This document shows, piece after piece, positions 58,301 to 64,000 of a stretch of DNA of 64,000 nt (position 1 is its first letter; the number at the start of each line of letters is the position of its first letter). A program made the translations under genes and the position numbers. This DNA comes from Bedellia somnulentella. Its lineage: Eukaryota; Arthropoda; Insecta; Lepidoptera; Bedelliidae. The notes beneath the pieces were generated by a model that had not been told where the DNA came from, ran no database searches, and worked only from the letters and a program-made list of their open reading frames with translations. The DNA is taken from assembly GCA_963576735.1 (NCBI GenBank), contig OY755178.1:2046001-2110000 (forward strand), read 5' to 3'.

Positions 58301-61300
58301 GGGGCGAAAGCCCCCTGCAGACAAAGAAAAGTTAGGTCACATTTAGCTAGGTTAGGTTAGATTATGTCTAAAACGAGCGAGCGTAGCGAGCACCACAATG
58401 TCTGATGCATGCCTATATGCTTACTTACTTTATAGAATTGCTTAGAATGAGATTTCTTACCGACAAATTTCGATTTATTACTGCCCACGCGTAACCGCTC
58501 GTTCAATATTTTTTACCGCCCATTTAATTATTTTCCTACTCAATTATATATTCACTGATCCATTTCATTATTTTTTATTACTCATTCTTGTTTAGTTTAC
58601 TGCTTAGTTTTAACTGCTGAATTAGTTATTAAACGTGCCATTTATAATTTTTAACTTACCAAAACCGCTATATACAACTGCCTCTTTAAATCAGTGCCAT
58701 TTATTTTATTAATAATCATGACAGTCCAATGGCTAGAACTAACGCCTAAAAATCCTGGATCCGGTCCACAGCAATTCGTCTTTTCTAAAGTCATATGTGT
58801 GGTTCACTTACCATGGTTGTTAACAGCGAGGGAAAACATCGTGGGAAAACCCACATGGCTAAGTTTTACTATAGAAGAAATATATAAAGAGGAGATTAAA
58901 TTTTCTGAGTTATCATCATTAGTGATATGGCATGTTTCATGTCTCTGGCTCGGTCTACGATGTATGTATACCTGTTTCAAGACGGTGTTCATGCTGTTGT
59001 AGTAGAGCACGGGGTACTGCGCCGCGACCAGCTCCACGTCGTAGTCGGGCGGCAGCCTGCTCAGCATGTCTCTGGTGAGCTCTACGATGTATGTATACCT
59101 GTTTCAAGACGGTGTTCATGCTGTTGTAGTAGAGCACGGGGTACTGCGCCGCGACCAGCTCCACGTCGTAGTCGGGCGGCAGCCTGCTCAGCATGTCTCT
59201 GGTGAGCTCTACGATGTATGTATACCTGTTTCAAGACGGTGTTCATGCTGTTGTAGTAGAGCACGGGGTACTGCGCCGCGACCAGCTCCACGTCGTAGTC
59301 GGGCGGCAGCCTGCTCAGCATGTCTCTGGTGAGCTCTACGATGTATGTATACCTGTTTCAAGACGGTGTTCATGCTGTTGTAGTAGAGCACGGGGTACTG
59401 CGCCGCGACCAGCTCCACGTCGTAGTCGGGCGGCAGCCTGCTCAGCATGTCTCTGGTGAGCTCTACGATGCCGCCCCCTTCTCCCGAATCCCCGCCGCCG
59501 CCCGCTGTTATCACTGATGTTTGGGTTAGCAGGGTGCCGTATAGCAACTGAAATGAGGTTATTCATCCATTAATATTAGGTGCTAAAGCCCTGAGGACAA
59601 AACGTGTATTGAGGTTTTTTTTAATATTATCATTCTCGAAAGGGTGGGCCGCTGCTGGCCCTATGGTCTGTGCGGCTTCACCATGTCTTTATGTGTACCG
59701 GGCAGCTGAAGGCCGCCCTGGTGAAGCTTTGGTGTCTGTATCTAAGCTAAATCGCAAAGAGAGAAAAAATAGTCCTAACAAAGTGACCAGGCGGGAGGCT
59801 TATGTCATGCAATGCGCTCTCGCATGTTCGGGAGGCCTATATGCCAGTGGTAAATACCACTCCAGTCGGTGTCTGGAGTGGTATAATCTCAGTCCGTGAA
59901 CGTAAGTGGCTTCTGAGGCCTTAAGATTGTGGATAGCCGGTCATCAGGATTCGAGAGAAAATCACGAGGGTGTTTCTCTTGAGCCCCGACCGACCGAGTC
60001 CAGTGAAATTGTGCAGTCGAGCGAGTAACACTCCAACCCCCAACTCGTAGTAGGGGGTTGGAGTGTTCAGAGATTATATCAAGGGACTTTGTGAGATTTC
60101 TCTGAAGTGATCACTGAATGTCGTAAGTTTAAGTCTTTGTGTGGATCATGGTATCTAACATACTAAGGGACCCCGACCGCTTTGCGCATGCAACAATTCT
60201 GTACGACCTGGAGGCGGTATATTAGACCCTCTTTGGCACTACGAACACTATCTTACTAGCGGCCTGACCGTAAACATGGTTGTTATGGTGTGACTTTGTA
60301 GTAATAACTTACTACGAGCACATACCATCGGTGAGAGTCTATTCAGGAGGTATGAGGTTTAGTTTCGTACGTAGTTGATGGGGTGGTGACATCCGAGTCA
60401 GAGATCAAAGATAATACCAAGGTATTTAGTCTTTTTACCGCGAGATACGTGTCCCGAAGAGTTTCACAGGACGTGGTGGACCACGCGAGGCACCCCCCTT
60501 CCGGAAGAGCATGGCTGCACTTTTGGAGGAAAAAACGACGGATTGATGTTGTTTTTGTTGTTGGTCCTTATTTATACATATTAGCTATAGAGAAAATGAT
60601 GATAATAATACCGCAGAAGACTCCTTATTATCCTTAGTGATATCAGCATTGTCGTGCAACCCGAAAACTTCCGGCTTAGTGATGAGAGGTAAAGACCGGA
60701 TGTGGTCCAACACGCAATTGTACTCCATGGATGGCGGCATCACGTAGTTGCCGCTCGGGGAGAACGAGTAGCTGAAATTTATTGTTTTTTGGTTAATTGG
60801 ATTGTTTGTTTGTACACGCAATTATTTTTACGAATTTTTTAAAGCCATTAGAGAGAGTATCTGATTTGTAAGAAAAAAATCATTGCTCCCTAGCTTCATT
60901 ACCCTTAATGAAGCTTCTACTTGAATTATATCTGACAAATGCATTTTTTTAAATGTTATTAGCCTATATCATACCACTGCTAGACAAAGGCCTCTCTTCC
61001 CCTCTTTAACTCTTCACGTCCCTGGGCTACTTCCCACCAGTTGTTGTTGTGGTACCTCAGCTCGTCACTCCATCGCTTCCTGGGTCGACCACTTCCCCGT
61101 TTCGCGTTTGGGATCTTGAGTGTTGTTAGTTTGACCCATGGATCTAGTAGTATACGGGTGACGTGGTCGGCCCAGTCCCACTTCAGTTCAGCTGCCTCTA
61201 CCGCTACTTATTAAAAAGAGCTATCTCATATTCTGAGGCGACTTATTATTACTAATACTATTTTTTTTTTATTTATTAGTTCGGAATACTTACAGCTAAA

Positions 61301-62864
61301 TAATACAACAAGTGTTTACAAGTTCAGTTATCGACTAAGCCAATAACAAGTATTCGCAAATAAAGAACATAGGGAAGACTTATCAACTAATGTAATAAAT
61401 ATCTTAAAAAAATTAACAATTATTTTATGAAGTAGCTTTTGCGCTCACATTGGGATTAAAAAAAGTCATTTATTAAGATACGTCTTATCTCTGCGGGTTT
61501 TGTGCAAAATAGGTCCAGATCTTTGTGTTCCTTTACCAGCTCATTTAACAATTTACTAGTTCTTAAAAAGAACGAATTTTGACGGGAGTTGGTTCTTGCA
61601 TGCAAACTCGCCAATGGTTTATTATGTCTAATAGCTAATTTAGTAGGTACGTTAATTTTAATATTCTCCAATAAAGATGAGCAGTCTATATTACCATTAA
61701 TAATATCTATTAAATATGTGACGTCAGCTATTTTCCTTCTTATAACTAGAGGTAGGAAATGATACCTTTTACATCGAGTCTCGTATCCATGATCGCGTCG
61801 CTTACATTTGTACTGTAGGTACCTAAGAAACCTCTTTTGGATAGATTCTATTCTGTTAATATGTACACTATATTGTGGGTTCCACACCACCGAGGCATAT
61901 TCAAGAATACTACGCATGTAGATCGTACAATAAAGCCAAGGGTTTTTAAAGCCTTTTTGATTATATAATCAATATGATGATCATAGGCAATTTTAGTGTC
62001 CTGTAGAATTCAAAGATCTTTCATTAAATTGGTCTTAGCGAGGGGTTCATGAGATAGACTATAAGTAATTGTAAAGCATTTAGATATATTTAAATCGAGT
62101 TTATTTCTCGTGCAATATTGTACGAGTCTCTCCAGATCGCGTTGAAAGAGTTCACAGTCTATGAAATTCCCGATAGAACTGAAAATTTTAATATCATCAG
62201 CATACTATATAGTAAGAATTTAGAGTGTTCAAAACAGAAATCAATGTCGTTGATAAATATCACGAAGAGCAAAGGACCTAATAAAGAACCCTGTGGAACA
62301 CCCGACAGAATAGGACTTAACTTTAATCTTAATTACCTGGGGTTAGATACCACTTCCTCATTGTAAAATGTAGAGAGAAGCGACATGATAAGTCTCCTGT
62401 CTTTGTCATCCGTCACTCGCCCGCCATAGTTGCATTCTCCTGCCAAATAATTAAGCGCGTCGAATGGCGTCTCGGAATAATCTGTCAAAAACATCTGGAA
62501 CGAAGAAAATATTTTTTAAATTTGTTATTATGAAAGTTAAGTTTAGATTTGCAATCCAAGAGGCTTTGTCATGGAGTTAGGCTAGCCTACCTGTTACTGT
62601 ACAACCAAATTACCTGCAATTGCAAAATACATATCCTCAAATCGCTTTCATTAAACTCGTACTGTATATTCCACCCCAGAGGTCCAAAGGCCCTCCTCTC
62701 TTGCACAATCGCGTGGAAGAAACAGAGAGAGTAGAGGAGTCGTCGCCAGTCTTCTGTTCGGGGACAAGAGATGTAGAACTCGGGGTCACAGATCGGGTCC
62801 GAAAGGTAGGAACGGTAAATGTTGTTCTTTAGACCTTTAGGTGCTTCGTTTGTCATTTTTACTC
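52062..62864 (-). CDS. Axonemal dynein heavy chain, C-terminal part, gene span
   Basis: Motor protein of the ciliary/flagellar inner arm, in insects mainly sperm tail and sensory cilia. Eight exons join in phase: 62864-62614, 62494-62337, 60771-60612, 59547-59353, 57812-57740, 57505-57370, 53777-53567 and 52358-52062, giving 492 codons plus stop. They cover AAA6 and the C-terminal domain. Family hallmarks include [115 protein letters not shown] and the C-terminal [15 protein letters not shown]. The single-headed inner-arm class (DNAH1/3/7/12-like) fits best, but the paralogue cannot be fixed. The 5' part lies beyond 64000. Confidence 0.95.
52425..52815 (-). pseudogene. RTE-like LINE ORF2 C-terminal fragment
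   Basis: The minus frame reads [60 protein letters not shown] and [20 protein letters not shown]. The WFGHIxRM...GRPR block is the usual post-RT segment of RTE-like LINEs. An internal deletion joins it to the end GDQ..SLPTPMG and the TATG tail near 52425. It sits about 70 bp upstream of the last dynein exon. Confidence 0.75.
52816..53566. other. Dynein intron
   Basis: No coding support beyond the LINE fragment at its edge. AT-rich. Confidence 0.5.
53567..53777 (-). CDS. Dynein heavy chain exon
   Basis: Acceptor TTTTTCAG, donor GCAGG|GTAAGA. After a split Arg it encodes [40 protein letters not shown] and [15 protein letters not shown] to FGVYCR. [20 protein letters not shown] is a dynein C-terminal-domain signature. 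Confidence 0.96.
54141..54497 (+). CDS. GSK3-interacting protein (GSKIP domain), 118 aa
   Basis: Small adaptor; in vertebrates GSKIP binds GSK3-beta and, through a short helix, the RII subunit of PKA. The ATG at 54141 follows TTTTCAGATCAACAA, so an upstream non-coding exon with an acceptor just before the start is possible. The frame holds the whole domain: [17 protein letters not shown] (PKA-binding-like helix, about 14-30), [30 protein letters not shown] and the C-terminal GSK3-binding helix [20 protein letters not shown] (about 84-103) then ELMSKLMDL. Slightly shorter than human GSKIP (139 aa), mostly at the N-terminus. It lies inside a dynein intron on the opposite strand and has no introns in its coding region. 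A retrocopy is possible, but no disabling change is seen. Confidence 0.88.
   Translation: MTDIEADETSWQQEAQATINDIKKHVKNAVPSTALENTRQRIYINLTTLEDADYCVEMSAAGFRVVGRSYDDTSVSKIENMNYETPYALLNSISQRYRESFGGELMSKLMDLAKKNES
54498..57042. other. Dynein intron, mostly unannotated
   Basis: No gene beyond GSKIP. An RTE C-terminal fragment ([19 protein letters not shown]) lies at 56455-56565 on the plus strand. The rest is AT-rich. Confidence 0.45.
56455..56565 (+). pseudogene. RTE LINE extreme C-terminal fragment
   Basis: The plus frame reads AAQDRSL, a stop, then [20 protein letters not shown] and a GATGAT tail, matching the LEEAYxQQW end of RTE elements. Confidence 0.6.
57043..57358 (+). mobile_element. SINE-D, tRNA-derived, next to a dynein splice donor
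   Basis: The tRNA-like head TGCCTCCGTGGTCGCGCGGT TAAGC (box A) and GGTCTCGGGTTCGATCTCCG (box B) is followed by a poly-G run. The body includes GGCTACTATCACGGTAGTAG and GGCTCGAGCCCCTTGGTGGG, and the tail is TGATGA-like. It ends about 10 bp from the donor of the dynein exon at 57370. Other copies: 19085-19350 and 29296-29607. Confidence 0.75.
57370..57505 (-). CDS. Dynein heavy chain exon
   Basis: Acceptor TTTGGCAG, donor GCAAG|GTACTT. Encodes [20 protein letters not shown] and [20 protein letters not shown] then DLLA between split Gly and Arg codons. Conserved SYPSxKPLGSYVxDLLxR. Confidence 0.95.
57740..57812 (-). CDS. Dynein heavy chain short exon
   Basis: 73 nt; acceptor TTTGCAG, donor CAAG|GTTTGT. 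Encodes [20 protein letters not shown] and MAAQ, the segment that follows LKQ of the previous exon in all axonemal dyneins (E-x-x-R-x-N-x-L). Phase 0 in, phase 1 out. Confidence 0.92.
57813..58953. other. Dynein intron
   Basis: Holds a GC-rich block (58262-58320) with long G runs and a diverged SINE-B (58745-58880). No coding sequence. Confidence 0.5.
58745..58880 (+). mobile_element. SINE-B diverged copy
   Basis: CCATGGTTGTTAACAGCGAG, GGAAAACATCGTGGGAAAAC and CCACATGGCTAAGTTTTACT match the inverse of 18632-18700. Confidence 0.65.
58954..59470. repeat. 127-bp tandem repeat of a dynein exon end, about four copies
   Basis: 517 bp built of 127-bp units with no visible differences between units. 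Each contains the last 100 or so bases of the dynein exon (from [16 protein letters not shown] to NTVLKQ on the minus strand), the donor CAG|GTATACAT and a few intron bases ending in TACATCGTAGAGCTC. Donor copies fall at 59352, 59225, 59098 and 58971. Only the 59353-59547 exon has an acceptor. Confidence 0.95.
59353..59547 (-). CDS. Dynein heavy chain exon (parent of the tandem repeat)
   Basis: Acceptor TCAGTTGC-type (TTTCAG), donor AAACAG|GTATAC. Encodes [60 protein letters not shown] and TVLKQ (65 codons, phase 0 both sides). The Gly-rich insertion after LLTQTSVI is longer than I would expect for the family. Use of any downstream duplicated donor adds multiples of 127 nt, which shifts the frame to a stop at about 59209. 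Confidence 0.93.
59548..60611. other. Dynein intron made of a structured, probably transposon-derived segment
   Basis: About 1 kb of more GC-rich sequence with several strong hairpins: TACCACTCCAG...CTGGAGTGGTA (about 59847-59883), ACACTCCAACCCCC...GGGGGTTGGAGTGT (about 60028-60067) and CGTGGTGGACCACG (60471-60484). A plus frame (59609-59899) contains [20 protein letters not shown] and ends ECWYNLSP-like; it may be a LINE remnant. The family is not recognised. Confidence 0.4.
60612..60771 (-). CDS. Dynein heavy chain exon
   Basis: Acceptor AATTTCAG, donor GCG|GTATTA. Encodes [40 protein letters not shown] and [13 protein letters not shown] after a split Ser. The motif PEVFGLHxNADITxD is invariant in axonemal dyneins. 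Confidence 0.96.
60962..61205 (-). pseudogene. RTE LINE C-terminal fragment
   Basis: The minus frame reads [37 protein letters not shown] and [21 protein letters not shown]-stop-QW. This is the typical RTE post-RT end (LKWxWAGHVxR...GRPxxRWxDDL...W..AQ.R..W....AFVQQW) with one stop. Confidence 0.75.
61256..62333 (-). pseudogene. 5'-truncated LINE reverse transcriptase, abutting a dynein splice donor
   Basis: Read on the minus strand from 62333: [32 protein letters not shown], then a frameshift and [26 protein letters not shown], further breaks and a clean frame 61917-61456 ([36 protein letters not shown]). This covers the RT palm to the C-terminus of a Jockey-like element. The coding homology begins within about 2-4 bp of the dynein donor at 62336-62335. 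Confidence 0.8.
62337..62494 (-). CDS. Dynein heavy chain exon
   Basis: Acceptor TTCGTTCCAG, donor CCCCAG|GTAATT. Encodes [40 protein letters not shown] and [12 protein letters not shown]. [16 protein letters not shown] is a dynein signature. Confidence 0.96.
62614..62864 (-). CDS. Dynein heavy chain exon, most upstream in window
   Basis: Acceptor TTATTTCAG, donor TTGCAG|GTAATT. Encodes [60 protein letters not shown] and [23 protein letters not shown]. Two bases at its start complete a codon from an exon outside the window. Confidence 0.96.
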
Positions 62865-64000
62865 CTGAAATAACGATTGAAAATAAATATGGATAAATGG
62901 ATATTCCGATTAGTTAGTTCTAGTTAGCTTTCTTCTTTCTTTCTGCTTTATTGAATGATATTTTTGTAACACATTAAGGGACGTAAATTTATATCTTAGA
63001 TCGCTATTATTACTGTTGTTTATATGACATGACTAGCTTTTTGCCCGCGACTTCGTCCGCGTGGACTTCATTTTTTGCATCCGGTTTACATTCAAAATAC
63101 CAAAACACTATCTTAACTTCTATTTTTTATATACATTTATATTCCCGCGGGCGTTGTAAAGGATATAAAGGACATTGACCCTTTTTAAGTGATTGTTGGG
63201 CGAAGAAGTTGGTGAGCCATCACTAAAATCTTTATTTAACTACCTTTTCTCTAATCTATTTCCAAAAGTGGATGAAGAATTACTATCTCTGAAGCTATGG
63301 CTACCCTTTTATAGAATTTATATAATTGATTGATAGATGAATATCATAAATTCAATCGCACCAAGTTTTATGTTTCTAGATACTAAAATGACATAAATCT
63401 CTATAGTAACTTTCATTTGCTATATCAACCCCTTAGGGGTTGAGTTCCAAAAAAAACCTTTTTAATTTTTCATAAGAATCATGAACCAAACCATTTTGTA
63501 CTAAGTTTCTACGTTCAAAATGAGAATATCTTAGTAAGTACAAATACGAATAGTAGTTTGGCGCTTCGGCGGCGGCACGGTGCTGCCTCTTACACTGACC
63601 GTTGATGATAGTGGGAGAGCTTGCAGCGATTGCTCGGGAATATGGGGATGGTTAGTGGTTGATCTGCATCCAAAATAATCTCTGAAGTGAAGGGTTAGTG
63701 CTTGCTATTATTATATATACTGCTATTCAAAACTAACAAAACAAAAATAATAATACAAAAAGCTTGAATCACCTGAGATACGAACCCGGAACGATTGATT
63801 AATAATAGTTCTAATTAAATATTCATAACTTTGCAATTACTCATTTCATTGCCCGAGCTTTATATTAGGTGCTCGATAAATTAGATTTACGTTTATGAGG
63901 CATTGCGTAAATATGAGTAAACTATAAAAATCTAAACGACCAACACAGCGACGAACCTAACCTAACAATAATTTAATTACTGCTTAAAACCTGAAATCTT
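62865..64000. other. Dynein intron continuing past the window
   Basis: No coding exon found. Contains TTTTTGCCCGCGACTTCGTC at 63041 (a phrase common in decayed lepidopteran LINE ends), a degenerate SINE-A (63185-63340, plus), the palindrome CAACCCCTTAGGGGTTG near 63427, and unassigned AT-rich sequence. Confidence 0.5.
63185..63340 (+). mobile_element. SINE-A degenerate copy
   Basis: TTTTTAAGTGATTGTTGGGC, CCATCACTAAAATCTTTATT, CCAAAAGTGGATGAAGAA and GCTATGGCTACCC preserve the family order but are heavily substituted and have lost the tail. Confidence 0.55.

Noticed and set aside
58340..58365. Insect telomere repeat (TTAGG), also near 63955
   Set aside because: Only about two units in each place, inside introns; no array.
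58927..59517. Overlapping plus-strand ORFs with repeated sequence ([19 protein letters not shown])
   Set aside because: These are antisense shadows of the 127-bp dynein exon duplication.
52062..62864. Dynein locus as a pseudogene because of many transposon insertions
   Set aside because: All eight exons keep frame, splice sites and signature motifs; insertions are confined to introns.

Overview
This is an animal (insect) nuclear window, most likely from a moth or butterfly (Lepidoptera). It is AT-rich and intron-rich, with consensus GT/AG splice sites. It carries two large spliced host genes on the minus strand, one small nested host gene on the plus strand, and a dense mixture of transposable elements of several classes. 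No prokaryotic, plasmid, CRISPR or recognisable viral gene set is present. The lepidopteran assignment rests on the overall repeat style (RTE-like LINE tails, tRNA-derived SINEs, a CR1/L2-type LINE, piggyBac and mariner) and is an inference.

Left and centre (about 12.4-46.5 kb): a FoxK transcription factor gene on the minus strand. Ten coding exons can be placed in phase, running from the FHA-domain exon (46452-46091), across a 23.5-kb intron 1, through the forkhead exons (20997-20753 and 19969-19814), to an exon at 12516-12423. They encode exactly 515 codons; the last coding exon was not found. FoxK introns hold an intact mariner (14351-15641), a two-ORF LINE (about 24.7-29.2 kb), many copies of an approximately 240-bp SINE (here SINE-A), a minisatellite and several fold-back elements.

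Left edge (0-12 kb): an apparently complete piggyBac-type transposon (2480-4934) with TTAA duplications and an uninterrupted 615-aa transposase, a degraded LINE endonuclease tail, SINEs, and a long gene-free AT-rich stretch that may contain the FoxK 3' end.

Right (52.0-62.9 kb and beyond): the C-terminal 492 codons of an axonemal dynein heavy chain, in eight phase-consistent minus-strand exons; its 5' part lies beyond the window. A single-exon plus-strand gene for a GSK3-interacting protein (GSKIP domain) sits inside one dynein intron (54141-54497). One dynein exon has been partly duplicated as four 127-bp tandem copies that each carry the splice donor.

Two themes stand out. First, an RTE-like LINE and SINE-A share a nearly identical 3' tail (ACCCC..GGGA..CGTGAG then a TATG/ATGT microsatellite), and a second SINE shows a looser version, which suggests these SINEs use that LINE's machinery. 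Second, transposon sequence lies within a few bases of several host splice donors in both FoxK and dynein.
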